The translations under genes were made by a program, and so were the position numbers. Below are positions 30,034-39,547 of a DNA stretch of 64,000 nucleotides, piece after piece. Within the stretch, counting starts at the first letter, position 1. Every line of letters starts with the position of its first letter. The DNA comes from Mycobacteroides saopaulense (GTDB lineage Bacteria; Actinomycetota; Actinomycetes; Mycobacteriales; Mycobacteriaceae). The stretch covers positions 2,480,001 to 2,544,000 of the forward strand of contig NZ_CP010271.1 in NCBI RefSeq assembly GCF_001456355.1. Reading direction: 5' to 3'. The notes under the pieces are model-generated. The model did no database searches. It was not told the origin of the DNA and was given only the letters and a program-made list of their open reading frames with translations.

Positions 30034-31167
30034 ATGAGCACATCTGATCAGAACGCTAATCTCGCCGAACTGAGCGAGGCCGGAGTCGCCGTCTGGCTCG
30101 ACGATCTCTCACGGGACCGACTCAACTCAGGCAATCTCGCCGAGCTGATCGCAACCCGGAGCGTCGTCGGGGTGACCACCAACCCCGCGATCTTCCAGGC
30201 AGCGCTGTCCAAGGGACACGCCTATGACGCGCAGATCGCCGAGCTGGCCGAGCGCGGTGCCGATGTCGACTCGGCGATCCGCACCGCCACCACCGACGAC
30301 GTACGCGCCGCCTGCGATGTGTTGGCTCCTCAGTACGAGGCCTCCGAGGGCATCGACGGTCGCGTGTCCATCGAAGTGGACCCGCGGCTGGCTCATGACA
30401 CCGACAAGACCATCCTGCAGGCGATCGAGCTGTGGAAGATCGTCGACCGGCCAAACCTGCTGATCAAGATTCCGGCCACCAAGGCGGGTCTGCCGGCGAT
30501 CTCGGCGGTGATCGCCGAGGGCATCTCGGTGAACGTCACCCTGATCTTCTCGGTGGAGCGCCACAAGGAAGTCATGGACGCCTACCTGGCCGGCCTGGAG
30601 GCCGCCAAGGAAGCCGGACGCGACCTGTCCAAGATCCACTCCGTGGCCTCGTTCTTCGTTTCCCGGGTGGACACCGAGATCGACAAGCGCCTTGAGGACA
30701 TCGGCAGTGGTCAGGCCCTCTCGCTGCGGGGCCGCGCCGGGGTGGCCAACGCCCGGCTCGCCTACCAGGCCTACGAGAAGGTCTTCGAACACGGTCACCG
30801 GTTCGCCGAGCTCAAGAAGGCCGGTGCGCGGGTGCAGCGCCCACTGTGGGCGTCGACGGGCGTGAAGAACCCCGACTACGACGACACGTTGTACGTCGTG
30901 GACCTGGTGGCGCCGCACACCGTGAACACCATGCCCGAGAAAACCCTGGAGGCGGTCGCCGACCACGGGGTGGTCACCGGCAACACCATTCACGGGACCT
31001 ACGACGGTGCACACGCGGTGTTCCACGAGCTGACGCGTGCCGGGATCGACCTCGACGATGTGTTCGAGGTGCTCGAGACCGAAGGCGTCGAGAAGTTCGA
31101 GGTCGCCTGGAACGAGCTCATCGACGCCACCCAAGCCCAACTCGACGCGGTATCCACCAAGGACTGA
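30034..31167 (+). CDS. tal: Transaldolase
   Basis: This 377-aa class I aldolase-fold enzyme has the Schiff-base lysine in [16 protein letters not shown] and the N-terminal [19 protein letters not shown]. It exchanges dihydroxyacetone units in the pentose phosphate pathway. The ATG at 30034 follows AGGAAGGG; a second ATG lies three codons upstream. It starts 26 bp after tkt and corresponds to Rv1448c. Confidence 0.95.
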   Translation: MSTSDQNANLAELSEAGVAVWLDDLSRDRLNSGNLAELIATRSVVGVTTNPAIFQAALSKGHAYDAQIAELAERGADVDSAIRTATTDDVRAACDVLAPQYEASEGIDGRVSIEVDPRLAHDTDKTILQAIELWKIVDRPNLLIKIPATKAGLPAISAVIAEGISVNVTLIFSVERHKEVMDAYLAGLEAAKEAGRDLSKIHSVASFFVSRVDTEIDKRLEDIGSGQALSLRGRAGVANARLAYQAYEKVFEHGHRFAELKKAGARVQRPLWASTGVKNPDYDDTLYVVDLVAPHTVNTMPEKTLEAVADHGVVTGNTIHGTYDGAHAVFHELTRAGIDLDDVFEVLETEGVEKFEVAWNELIDATQAQLDAVSTKD

Positions 31168-31202
31168 GCGTGGATGACGGTCTTCACACGAAAGGCTCAT
31201 CC

Positions 31203-32753
31203 ATGACCGACGTTCTCCCCGCGAAAGACGTATCTGCAACAAACCCGTTGCGGGACAGGCGCGACAAGCGTCTGCCCCGCATCGCTGGTCCCTGCTCGCT
31301 GGTGATCTTCGGTGTCACCGGCGATCTGGCCCGCAAGAAACTGATGCCGGCGATCTACGACCTCGCCAACCGCGGGTTACTTCCCCCGACCTTTGCATTG
31401 GTGGGTTTCGCCCGACGGGATTGGGCCAACGAGGACTTCGGGCAAATCGTGCTGGACGCCGTCAAGACGCACGCGCGCACCCCGTTTCGCCAACACGTGT
31501 GGGATCGCCTTGCCGAGGGAATCCGGTTCGTGCAGGGCAGCTTCGACGATGACGAAGCCTTCGAGCAGCTGAAGAAGACGTTGCAGACCCTCGACGAGGA
31601 ACGCGGCACCGGCGGCAATCACGCTTTCTACCTGTCGATTCCGCCAAAGGCCTTTCCCACGGTCTGCGAGCAGCTGTCCAAGTCGGGCCTCGCGCAACCG
31701 GTGGACGGGGCCTGGCGCCGCGTCGTGATCGAGAAGCCCTTCGGCCATGATCTGGAGAGCGCCCGCGAGCTGAACGCTGTCGTCAACGAGGTGTTCCCCG
31801 AGGAATCGGTTTTCCGCATCGATCACTATCTCGGCAAGGAGACGGTGCAGAATATCCTCGCGTTGCGTTTCGCGAACCAGTTGTTCGACCCCATCTGGAA
31901 TGCACACTTCGTGGACCACGTGCAGATCACCATGGCCGAGGACATCGGGTTGGGTGGACGCGCAGGGTATTACGACGGCATCGGGGCAGCCCGCGATGTC
32001 ATCCAGAACCACCTTCTGCAGTTGCTGGCCTTCACTGCGATGGAGGAGCCGATCAACTTCTCCCCCGCCGAGTTGCAGGCCGAGAAGATCAAGGTGCTGT
32101 CCGCGACCCGGCTGGCCGAACCACTGGCCGAAACCACCGCCCGCGGCCAGTACGGACCCGGCTGGCAGGGCAGCCAGCAGGTGCCCGGCCTGTTGGAGGA
32201 GGACGGGTTCTCCAAGACCTCGACCACCGAGACGTTCGCGGCCATCACCCTGGAGGTGGACAGCAGGCGCTGGGCCGGGGTTCCGTTCTATCTGCGGACC
32301 GGAAAACGCCTCGGCCGCCGCGTCACCGAGATCGCGCTGGTGTTCAAGCGGGCGCCACACCTGCCGTTCGACTCCACCATGACCGAGGAGCTCGGGGCCA
32401 ACGCACTGGTGATCCGGGTGCAACCGGACGAGGGCGTCACGCTGCGATTCGGCTCCAAGGTTCCCGGGACCGCCATGGAGGTCCGCGACGTCAACATGGA
32501 CTTCTCCTACGAACAGGCGTTCACCGAGGAATCGCCGGAGGCCTATGAGCGGTTGATCCTCGATGTGCTGCTGGGGGAACCGTCGCTGTTCCCGGTGAAT
32601 GCCGAGGTCGAATTGTCCTGGCGGATACTGGATCCCGTACTGGACTTCTGGGCTGCGGGCGGCAAACCCGAAACCTACGAGTCCGGGACCTGGGGCCCAC
32701 AGTCGGCCTTCGACATGTTGGCCCGTACGGGACGAGACTGGAGGCGGCCGTGA
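31203..32753 (+). CDS. zwf: Glucose-6-phosphate 1-dehydrogenase
   Basis: This 516-aa enzyme has the NADP-binding start CSLVIFGVTGDLARKKLMPA and the active-site RIDHYLGKETVQNILALRF. It makes 6-phosphogluconolactone and NADPH, feeding the pgl product downstream. It corresponds to zwf2 (Rv1447c). It sits 35 bp after tal and 19 bp before opcA, its assembly partner. Confidence 0.96.
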   Translation: MTDVLPAKDVSATNPLRDRRDKRLPRIAGPCSLVIFGVTGDLARKKLMPAIYDLANRGLLPPTFALVGFARRDWANEDFGQIVLDAVKTHARTPFRQHVWDRLAEGIRFVQGSFDDDEAFEQLKKTLQTLDEERGTGGNHAFYLSIPPKAFPTVCEQLSKSGLAQPVDGAWRRVVIEKPFGHDLESARELNAVVNEVFPEESVFRIDHYLGKETVQNILALRFANQLFDPIWNAHFVDHVQITMAEDIGLGGRAGYYDGIGAARDVIQNHLLQLLAFTAMEEPINFSPAELQAEKIKVLSATRLAEPLAETTARGQYGPGWQGSQQVPGLLEEDGFSKTSTTETFAAITLEVDSRRWAGVPFYLRTGKRLGRRVTEIALVFKRAPHLPFDSTMTEELGANALVIRVQPDEGVTLRFGSKVPGTAMEVRDVNMDFSYEQAFTEESPEAYERLILDVLLGEPSLFPVNAEVELSWRILDPVLDFWAAGGKPETYESGTWGPQSAFDMLARTGRDWRRP

Positions 32754-32772
32754 TCCGCGAAGGAGTCGAGTC

Positions 32773-33681
32773 ATGATCATCGATCTGCCCAACACCACCA
32801 CGAACGACGTCAACAAGAAGCTGGTCGAGCTGCGCGAGACCGGCGGTGCCGTCACCATGGCCCGCGTGCTGACCCTGGTGGTCATCACCGATGCCGGCGA
32901 CAACGTCGAAGAAGTCATCGAGGCCGCCAACGGTGCAAGCCACGAGCATCCCTGCCGGGTGATCGTGCTGGAACGCAACCCGCTGGCGCCGGACACCGGA
33001 CTGAGTGCACAGATCCGCGTCGGCGGCGATGCCGGTACCGGCGAGGTGGTGGTGCTGCGACTGCGCGGCCCGCTGGCCGCCCACGAGCACAGTGTGGTGA
33101 TCCCGTTCCTGCTGCCCGATACCCCGGTGGTGGCCTGGTGGCCCAATCAGGCGCCGCCGGTGCCTGCCAAGCACCCGTTGGGACGCTTGGCTATTCGCCG
33201 GATCACCGATGCCACGACCGCACCCGATCCGATGGATGCCATCAAGAACCGCCTGACCGGATACACCCCGGGCGACACCGACCTGTCGTGGAGCCGGATC
33301 ACCTACTGGCGCGCGCTGCTGGCATCGGCACTGGATCAACCGCCGTATGAGGGCATCAACTCCGCGGTGGTGTCCGGACTGGCCACCGAGCCCGCACTGG
33401 ATGTGACCGCGGGCTGGCTGGCCTCCCGCATCGAGGGCCCGGTCACCCGGGTGGTCGGCGAGTTGAAGGTGGAACTGCACCGGGACAGCGAGATCGTCAC
33501 GCTGAGCCGTCCGCAGACCGGCGCCATTGCGACCTTGGCCCGCACTGGACGCCCGTCGGCATCACTTCCGTTGCCGCGCAGGGAAACACGAGATTGCCTG
33601 GCCGAGGACTTGCGCCGCCTCGACCCCGACGAGATCTACCGCACGGCGCTTGAGGGAATCGCGAAGGTGCAGTACGTATGA
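32773..33681 (+). CDS. opcA: OpcA, glucose-6-phosphate dehydrogenase assembly protein
   Basis: This 302-aa protein starts [20 protein letters not shown]. It has the OpcA signature around [20 protein letters not shown] and [12 protein letters not shown]. OpcA activates or assembles Zwf in cyanobacteria and actinobacteria. The position between zwf and pgl and the length (about 303 aa in Rv1446c) support it. Its stop overlaps the pgl start by 4 nt. Confidence 0.93.
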   Translation: MIIDLPNTTTNDVNKKLVELRETGGAVTMARVLTLVVITDAGDNVEEVIEAANGASHEHPCRVIVLERNPLAPDTGLSAQIRVGGDAGTGEVVVLRLRGPLAAHEHSVVIPFLLPDTPVVAWWPNQAPPVPAKHPLGRLAIRRITDATTAPDPMDAIKNRLTGYTPGDTDLSWSRITYWRALLASALDQPPYEGINSAVVSGLATEPALDVTAGWLASRIEGPVTRVVGELKVELHRDSEIVTLSRPQTGAIATLARTGRPSASLPLPRRETRDCLAEDLRRLDPDEIYRTALEGIAKVQYV

Positions 33682-34421
33682 GTGAGACGATCATCGAAAA
33701 GTACACGGACACCGATGCTTTGGTGACCGCTGCCGGCGATCGGCTGGCGTCGGCTATCGCCGACGCCCTCGCCGAACGCGGCAAGGCGATGATTGTGTTC
33801 ACCGGTGGTGGTACCGGCATCGCACTGCTCAAGCATCTACGGGATGTCGCCAGCGATCTCGACTGGGCCAATGTCCACGTGTTCTGGGGTGATGATCGAT
33901 ACGTCCCGAAAACCGATCCGGAACGCAATGCCTGGCAGGCCTGGGAAGCACTGCTTGAGCATGTGAACTTCCCGCTGCGCAACATGCATGCCATGCCGAA
34001 CAGCGAAAGCGAGTACGGCACCGACCTGGACGCGGCCGCACTCGCGTACGAGCAGCTCTTGGCGGCCAATGCCGATCCCGGCCAGGACTGTCCCACGTTC
34101 GATGTCCATCTGCTGGGCATGGGCGGTGAGGGCCACATCAATTCACTGTTCCCCCACACCGATGCGGTCAGGGAGACACAGCGTCTCGTCGTGGCGGTGC
34201 CCGACTCGCCCAAGCCCCCGCCACAGCGGATTACCTTGACACTGCCTGCTATTCAGCGTTCTCGCGAGGTGTGGTTGGTCGTTGCGGGCGAGGCCAAGGC
34301 CGAAGCGGTTGCCGCGGCGATCGGCGGTGCCGACCCTGTCGACGTGCCGGCAGCGGGCGCCGAGGGCACCGAACGTACCGTGTGGCTGCTCGACACGGCC
34401 GCGGCAAGCCAGCTGAACTAG
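33678..34421 (+). CDS. pgl: 6-phosphogluconolactonase
   Basis: This 247-aa protein of the SIS-like/DevB family has [20 protein letters not shown] near the N-terminus, [19 protein letters not shown] and the active-site [20 protein letters not shown]. It hydrolyses the Zwf product to 6-phosphogluconate. It starts by ATGA overlap with opcA and is the last gene of the operon. It corresponds to devB (Rv1445c). Confidence 0.94.
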   Translation: MSETIIEKYTDTDALVTAAGDRLASAIADALAERGKAMIVFTGGGTGIALLKHLRDVASDLDWANVHVFWGDDRYVPKTDPERNAWQAWEALLEHVNFPLRNMHAMPNSESEYGTDLDAAALAYEQLLAANADPGQDCPTFDVHLLGMGGEGHINSLFPHTDAVRETQRLVVAVPDSPKPPPQRITLTLPAIQRSREVWLVVAGEAKAEAVAAAIGGADPVDVPAAGAEGTERTVWLLDTAAASQLN

Positions 34422-34438
34422 TCCGCGCCGGTCCATCC

Positions 34439-34465
34439 GCGAGCCCATCGCCCGAGGCGGCTCGC
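34439..34465 (+). terminator. Possible terminator after the pentose phosphate operon
   Basis: GCGAGCC and GGCTCGC form a 7-bp stem with a 13-base loop, 17 bases after the pgl stop. The downstream stretch is pyrimidine-rich with CTTTTCTT about ten bases later, so it is a weak intrinsic terminator at best. The rest of the gap to 34620 shows no gene I can support. Confidence 0.35.
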
Positions 34466-34620
34466 CTTCCCGCGCTTTTCTTCATCGTCTATTTCGCGGT
34501 CTCGCCGATGATCCCGATCCCCCTGGTGTGCAAGCTGATTGCCGAGTCGACGGTAACTGCCGTGACACCGGTACGCGTTTCGTGGCCATCGAAGCTGGCG
34601 TACGTTCTGCGCGCGGCAGC

Positions 34621-35385
34621 CTAAGCCTCGTTGCCCTGCCCAGCGGCGAACAGTGCGTCGGGGTCCACCGGCAACCCATGTTCGGCCGGGGCCGCGGCCG
34701 GACGCGCGTGGCTGACGACAGCCGCCGTGGGAACCGAGGCGACGGCGGCGCCGGGTGCAGGGGTGCGCAGACGCTCCACGTTGATCGCGAACTCCGCCAC
34801 TGCCTCCCGAATAGCGCCGGCATGCTCATCCAGGCGGTCCAGAAGCTGAGACAGCGTGCGTCCCATCTTGTTTCCGAGTTCGGAGGCATCGGCCACCGCG
34901 GAGGCGATCGTTGTCGCGACACTGCCTCCCTGGGTGATGGGTGAGGCGGCCCGCGCCGCGGTGAACTCGGTGATGACGTCGTCCACGTAGCCTTCCACCC
35001 ACTGCCCGAGCATGCTCCGGGTATGTGTGACCAGATCGGTCACCACGTTGATGCGCTGATTGATGTTCGCCGCGACGAGGCGCAGCTCTTGGAGGGCATC
35101 ATCGAGGAGACCAGATGCCTCGCTGAATCCCATGGCCGCCGCTCCGCTGTGACCATCGCCGAGCGCGCTGAGAACCGCCGAGAGTTCCTGTTGCACATTG
35201 GTGACATCGGCAATGCTGTAACGCCAGAAGGTGGCTTCGGCAGATGCAGCTGCGGGGTCGCCCCGAAGCGCATCGAGTGGTTCTTCGAGGAACTGCACAT
35301 GCTCCACCAAGAAGCCCAGTCCGGCGTCGTGCAGGCGAGTGAGCGGTTTCAGCTCGGCATCAAGGGTGTCCACCGAACCCTTCAC
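34621..35385 (-). CDS. Helical T7SS-associated-like protein of unknown function
   Basis: This protein of about 254 aa is predicted almost all helical (LKPLTRLHDAGLGFLVEHVQ; LLDRLDEHAGAIREAVAEFA). It ends in an Ala/Pro-rich tail (AVVSHARPAAAPAEHGLPVD). No signal peptide, no membrane segment and no enzyme motif are visible. It resembles the long partner proteins often encoded beside EspC/WXG100-like proteins. The GTG at 35385 overlaps the previous gene by 26 nt; a GTG at 35373 (VDTLDAELKP) preceded by GAAGGG is also plausible. Confidence 0.65.
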   Translation of the reverse strand: MKGSVDTLDAELKPLTRLHDAGLGFLVEHVQFLEEPLDALRGDPAAASAEATFWRYSIADVTNVQQELSAVLSALGDGHSGAAAMGFSEASGLLDDALQELRLVAANINQRINVVTDLVTHTRSMLGQWVEGYVDDVITEFTAARAASPITQGGSVATTIASAVADASELGNKMGRTLSQLLDRLDEHAGAIREAVAEFAINVERLRTPAPGAAVASVPTAAVVSHARPAAAPAEHGLPVDPDALFAAGQGNEA

Positions 35386-35695
35386 CAATCTTCTTCATCG
35401 CCGCGACAGTCTGATCCTCAGCCTCGGCGATCTGCCGGGCCTGGTCATGTAGGCGCTGACCCGTCTCCACCATGACATCGCCGAGAGTACGGACCGCGTC
35501 GCCGAGCTGCTCGATGCTCCCCCGTACCGACATCACGAAATCTGAGGACGCCGCCCCCAGGTCCCGTTCGCCGAGCCCCTCTCCATGATGATCGAGCAGG
35601 AACCGCACCGTTGCACCGGCGCTCTCCAGGTTGGCCGCCTCGCGCAACACCACGTCGCGGTCAAACCGAAAGGTCCCACTCATCTCATCGCTCAT
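35360..35695 (-). CDS. EspC/WXG100-like small helical protein
   Basis: This 111-aa protein (MSDEMSGTFRFDRDVVLREA) is predicted as two long amphipathic helices separated by a polar loop near DHHGEGLGERDLGAASSDFV, ending AEDQTVAAMKKIGEGFGGHP. Size, composition and neighbours fit the ESX-secretion-associated EspC/DUF2580-like proteins. The classic WXG motif is replaced and no YxxxD/E export signal is clear, so secretion is uncertain. It overlaps the YbaB-like gene by 4 nt and the downstream gene by 26 nt: one operon. Confidence 0.65.
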   Translation of the reverse strand: MSDEMSGTFRFDRDVVLREAANLESAGATVRFLLDHHGEGLGERDLGAASSDFVMSVRGSIEQLGDAVRTLGDVMVETGQRLHDQARQIAEAEDQTVAAMKKIGEGFGGHP

Positions 35696-36078
35696 GTCAC
35701 CGGTCCCAGATGTTCACCCTCCCCAAGGTGCCCGCCGTCCAGATAGCCCTTGACGTAGTCCATAGCCGGTCCATCGCCGGTGAGATCATGCAGCGTGCTG
35801 TGGATCTGGCTTGCCGCATTGACCTGCGCCGCCGCGATGGTCCGCGTGATGATCGCGGAGAGATCCCGCGCATCCATCGACAGTGTCGACTCGTCCAGAT
35901 CGAGTGCCTCGATGCGTCCCCCCGAACCGACGGTCACCGCCACCCCCACATCGTCCTTGGCATGGCCGCGAACCAGCCCCACGGTCTGCTGCACATACTG
36001 GGCGCGCTGCCCGAGGACCTCAAGACGGTCCTGGTACTCACGAATCCATTGGCGGGGGTCACCACGGCACTCCGACAT
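35692..36078 (-). CDS. YbaB/EbfC family protein
   Basis: This 128-aa protein (MSECRGDPRQWIREYQDRLE) has the YbaB core: an N-terminal helix, then VAVTVGSGGRIEALDLDEST and a long C-terminal helix DLSAIITRTIAAAQVNAASQ. YbaB-like proteins are repeatedly found beside WXG100-like genes in mycobacteria. They may bind DNA or act as a local regulator or chaperone. The ATG at 36078 has GGAG upstream. The longer frame to 36261 runs into AT-rich non-coding DNA and was rejected. Confidence 0.75.
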   Translation of the reverse strand: MSECRGDPRQWIREYQDRLEVLGQRAQYVQQTVGLVRGHAKDDVGVAVTVGSGGRIEALDLDESTLSMDARDLSAIITRTIAAAQVNAASQIHSTLHDLTGDGPAMDYVKGYLDGGHLGEGEHLGPVT

Positions 36079-36288
36079 GACGAGGGGCTCCTTTCCGAGA
36101 ACACGGACGGTGAAACGGGAACGTCCCCTCCGCGTCCCCGGTCCACCGACCGCTGCTGGCATCTGTCGACTTCTGTGCCATACATAGAGATTGATGGGCT
36201 GAGGAGGTGAATCGGTTCCATGAATTTTGAAGAAATTTCTCCGCAAATAGATGAACGTCAACTACCAGCAAGAATATCTACTACAGAG

Positions 36289-36326
36289 ACAAAACAGCGG
36301 ACTACCTGTGCAGTAGTCCGCTGTTG
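36289..36326 (-). terminator. Intrinsic terminator of secG
   Basis: Bases 36293-36305 and 36313-36325 form a perfect 13-bp stem (core CAGCGGACTAC / GTAGTCCGCTG) with a 7-base loop. On the minus strand the stem is followed by TTTTGTCT. This is the clearest Rho-independent terminator in the window and lies 17 bp after the secG stop. It also insulates the T7SS-like islet from read-through. Confidence 0.85.
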
Positions 36327-36342
36327 GTGAAACCTTCTGGCG

Positions 36343-36579
36343 CTAGCCGCCGAGCTTGATCTCCAGCCCGACACCGATGATCGAGATCACCCAGATGGCG
36401 GTGACGAAGTAGGTGAGCCGGTCCAGGTTCTTCTCCACCACCGTCGAGCCGGAAAGGCTGGACTGAACGCCACCACCGAACAGCGTGGACAGACCACCGC
36501 CCTTCGCACGGTGCAACAGCACCAGCAAGACCACGAGCAAGCTCGTGATCACCAGGATGATCTGCAACGCCAATTCCAT
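36343..36579 (-). CDS. secG: Preprotein translocase subunit SecG
   Basis: This 78-aa membrane protein has two helices (LALQIILVITSLLVVLLVLL and LTYFVTAIWVISIIGVGLEI) joined by the SecG loop RAKGGGLSTLFGGGVQSSLS. It is part of the SecYEG channel. It corresponds to Rv1440. In M. tuberculosis it sits near tpiA; here two accessory genes (36629-39546) separate them. Confidence 0.95.
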   Translation of the reverse strand: MELALQIILVITSLLVVLLVLLHRAKGGGLSTLFGGGVQSSLSGSTVVEKNLDRLTYFVTAIWVISIIGVGLEIKLGG

Positions 36580-36628
36580 GGGTGTCAGCCTACCGGCTCG
36601 GTTCCGCCCACCTGCGCAGGGACTCCGG

Positions 36629-37798
36629 TCAGCTCACTGCCGAACTGTCGGCCAGCCAGGTATTGCACTCCCACAGCCGATTCTTGAGCGAGCCGTGCCG
36701 CCACCATGCCTCCGCATGCTGGTTGGAACCGTGGTCACGCTTGGGCTGTTGTCCATCACCGCGATCCTGGTCGTTCCAGGCCAGGTCGAGTTCCTGCTGG
36801 GTTATGGTGCCACCGCGTCGAGAGCCCACGAACATTCCCGAGAAACACTGGGCCTGCAGTTCTGCCCGTCGGGACAACTCAAGTCCCTGCGGTGAATCGA
36901 CTCCGGCAGCGCGGCGCTGGCTCCAGTACTCACCCCACACCCCGCTGAGCTCCTGAGCATGGTGCCCATACTCGTGGGCGTAAACGGCCAGGTAGATACC
37001 ATCGTGGTTCCCATACCTGGCCGGGGGCACACCCACGACCGACATGTAGATCGTGTTGTTCGAGGGACAGTAGAAGGCCGCCGTCTCCCTACCGAAGTAT
37101 TCGCCCCCACACGGCGAATCCACATAGCTTCCGGCCACTACCAAACCCGGCGACGACCACGGCAGATCATGCCCGTCGAGCAGCCGCCGCCACTCCGGAT
37201 CCATGCACCCGCGAAGGTCACGGTAGAAGGCGTCAGCGTGTGGGATGTCGAACGGCCATGTGCTCGTGGAGCACGGCGCATTCGTGAATCCCGCGTCCTG
37301 ATTCCGGAACAACGGATTGTTGCCGAGCGCGTACACCGGCTTGGGGCCGGGTGGCGGCGGGGGCGTCGGTGCCGCGGTGGGGCTCGTCGACGATGCCGTC
37401 CACACGGCCGTACTGCGAATTGTTGTCGCGGGGTACTGCCACGTGGTGGTGGCTCGCGCCGAACGGTCCCTACTCGGACGCAGCGCCAATACCGCCATCG
37501 TACCCAGCACCAAAGCCGCAATCAGGGCGCACACCACGCCACCGATGATCAGGCCGGTGTGAGACCCGCCGCGCGCATGCGGTCGCGGTCCGTACCCTGC
37601 CGGCGGTGGATACACAGGACGCACCGGTGGCACCCGGTACGCGGGTGGCGGTTGGGGCGCCGGATATCCCGGAAACGGTGCACCGGGCGGTGGGCGCCAT
37701 CCTCGGTACGGCGATGCCATCGGAGCGTGAGCAGGTGGAGGTAGCGGTGTCCCCCAGCCGGGCACCGGCCTGGATTGGTAGTACGGCTGCTGCCCCAT
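36629..37798 (-). CDS. Membrane-anchored neutral zinc metallopeptidase, YpfJ family
   Basis: This 389-aa protein has a cytoplasmic Pro/Gly/Tyr-rich N-terminus (about residues 1-75). One membrane helix follows (GLIIGGVVCALIAALVLGTM), then a Pro/Thr linker and an extracellular peptidase domain with the zinc motif VYAHEYGHHAQ (HExxH). Four to six cysteines in the outer domain could form disulfides. Pro-rich N-terminal tails of this kind occur in many mycobacterial membrane proteins. An ATG at 37840 would add 14 residues; 37798 follows GGGGGCGG and keeps the family start. Confidence 0.85.
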   Translation of the reverse strand: MGQQPYYQSRPVPGWGTPLPPPAHAPMASPYRGWRPPPGAPFPGYPAPQPPPAYRVPPVRPVYPPPAGYGPRPHARGGSHTGLIIGGVVCALIAALVLGTMAVLALRPSRDRSARATTTWQYPATTIRSTAVWTASSTSPTAAPTPPPPPGPKPVYALGNNPLFRNQDAGFTNAPCSTSTWPFDIPHADAFYRDLRGCMDPEWRRLLDGHDLPWSSPGLVVAGSYVDSPCGGEYFGRETAAFYCPSNNTIYMSVVGVPPARYGNHDGIYLAVYAHEYGHHAQELSGVWGEYWSQRRAAGVDSPQGLELSRRAELQAQCFSGMFVGSRRGGTITQQELDLAWNDQDRGDGQQPKRDHGSNQHAEAWWRHGSLKNRLWECNTWLADSSAVS

Positions 37799-37866
37799 GT
37801 CGTCCGCCCCCAAACACGTTTTGTGAATGCGCGCCAGCATATCGACCCTGACCTAGGGTTACCGCC

Positions 37867-39546
37867 GTGGGAGAGATGATTCGCGGGGCGGTTGTGCGGC
37901 TGTTGATATGTCTGTCGGTATGCGCCGGGTGGCTCCTCGCGGCGGCTCCAGCGGACGCGGACGGTCGCACCGGCACTGTCGCGGTGGCCATGAACCTTGC
38001 CGACGACGGCACGCTGAATGTCACCGAAACCATCACACCAGCCAAAGACCAAGTGCTGCAACGGTATCTCCCTCTCGCCACGATGGTCGAAGGCAATCGA
38101 ATTCAGCACTTTGAAGTGAACACCCCGGCCAGCACCGGCAACGCGGAAACCTCAGCCGACAGTGCGGCGCTGACCATCACCGCTCGAGGCCCGGCGACTG
38201 TCACCTACACGGTGCGCGGGGCCGTGGCCGACGTCGACGGACACCAGCATGTGACCTGGCCGTTTGCCTCGGGGTGGAGCTCTGCCCTGCACGATGTCAC
38301 GGCTTCGTTCGTATCCCCGAGTACCAAACCCAGCTCTCCCGAATGTTCTCTGGGCACACCAGGTTCCCAAACACGTTGTACCGCGGCCCAACTTGACCAC
38401 CTGGGGGTCATCCGGGTTCAGCAGAACGAACTCCCGCCGGACTCATTCGCCGTCTTCAGCGTCATGCTGCCCGCCGGCACGGTTCCGCCCAGCGCCGTCT
38501 TCACGGCAATCCCGGGGGCACCGGGCCCCTTCGCGCTGACATGGCCGTCGATCGCCGCGCTCGCGGGGCTCGGTGTCATCACGACCGCATTGGCGGGCTG
38601 GGTCGTCATCGCGCGCCGGCGGGACACACAAGCCGCCGAAATCCCCGTCACCCCAGCAGATCCCCTCGTGCATGACGCCGATGGAACGCGATTCGCGGCG
38701 CCCGACGGCGTGCTGCCCGGGCAAGTGGGCACCGTTGTCGATCTGCGCGTCGACGCCGTAGACCTCACCGCGACGATCGTCGACCTGGCGGTGCGGGGAT
38801 ACCTGTGGATCGCCGAAACCACCACGCCCGGTGCACAGCTCGATTGGCAGATATCCCGTCGCGCGCCGACGGACGGCCTCCTGACCGCCTACGAGACCCG
38901 GTTACTGAATGCCCTGCTCCCCCAGGACACCGAGACTGTCTTCGCATCCAGTTTCCAATCGCCCGGTTCCCGGCTGGATCTCGGCGCCATCCCCGAGGCG
39001 ATGTACACCGATGCCCAGCGCCATCGGTGGTTCCGCCGTTCGCCCGAACACCTTGGCGCCCTAACCCGTTACGGAATCGGCGTACTGCTCGGCGGTGTCG
39101 TGATCACGGCCGCACTGGCGCTCAGCGTCGGCAGCGCCATGATCGGTGTGGCGGTATGCGGCGCGGGAGCCGTCAGCGCGCTGGCGGGCATGTTGCTTCC
39201 GGTACGGACCGCGCGTGGCCGGCTGCTGGTGGCACATATGGCCGCGCTGCGCCGGTACCTCGCCGACCTCGATGTGGCGGCCCTGGAGCCCACCGATCGG
39301 GAGATCATCCTGACCCGGGCGGCGCCTTACGCCGTGGTCCTGGGGCAGTTGGGTGCATGGCTCAAGGCCATGGAGACACTCGATACCGCCGTAGACGGTT
39401 CGCCCGGAATCGATTGGTACGAGACGGCTTCCGATGAAGTCGACAAGACAGCAGCAGATATCACCACGAATCTGCCAGCCTTCCTCACCATTCTGGACGG
39501 CGTGTTGGCGCGCGGCGCGCACCTACAGAACCTGCCGCAGAATTGA
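37867..39546 (+). CDS. DUF2207 membrane protein
   Basis: This 559-aa protein has a Sec signal peptide (about residues 1-31, ending PADADG). An extracellular DUF2207 beta-domain follows (VAVAMNLADDGTLNVTETIT), then a membrane helix near residue 235 (SIAALAGLGVITTALAGWVV). The cytoplasmic part has ATIVDLAVRGYLWIAETTTP, and a second helix pair lies near residue 400-440. DUF2207 proteins are widespread and uncharacterised. It starts 69 bp from the divergent peptidase gene. It is convergent with tpiA with one base between stops. Confidence 0.82.
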   Translation: MGEMIRGAVVRLLICLSVCAGWLLAAAPADADGRTGTVAVAMNLADDGTLNVTETITPAKDQVLQRYLPLATMVEGNRIQHFEVNTPASTGNAETSADSAALTITARGPATVTYTVRGAVADVDGHQHVTWPFASGWSSALHDVTASFVSPSTKPSSPECSLGTPGSQTRCTAAQLDHLGVIRVQQNELPPDSFAVFSVMLPAGTVPPSAVFTAIPGAPGPFALTWPSIAALAGLGVITTALAGWVVIARRRDTQAAEIPVTPADPLVHDADGTRFAAPDGVLPGQVGTVVDLRVDAVDLTATIVDLAVRGYLWIAETTTPGAQLDWQISRRAPTDGLLTAYETRLLNALLPQDTETVFASSFQSPGSRLDLGAIPEAMYTDAQRHRWFRRSPEHLGALTRYGIGVLLGGVVITAALALSVGSAMIGVAVCGAGAVSALAGMLLPVRTARGRLLVAHMAALRRYLADLDVAALEPTDREIILTRAAPYAVVLGQLGAWLKAMETLDTAVDGSPGIDWYETASDEVDKTAADITTNLPAFLTILDGVLARGAHLQNLPQN

Positions 39547-39547
39547 G

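Noticed and set aside
36220..36330. A 36-codon plus-strand frame (MNFEEISPQIDERQLP...) after a GAGGAGGT sequence
   Set aside because: It runs through the perfect secG terminator stem, lies in AT-rich intergenic DNA, the Shine-Dalgarno spacing is too long, and the end of the frame is fixed by the hairpin sequence.
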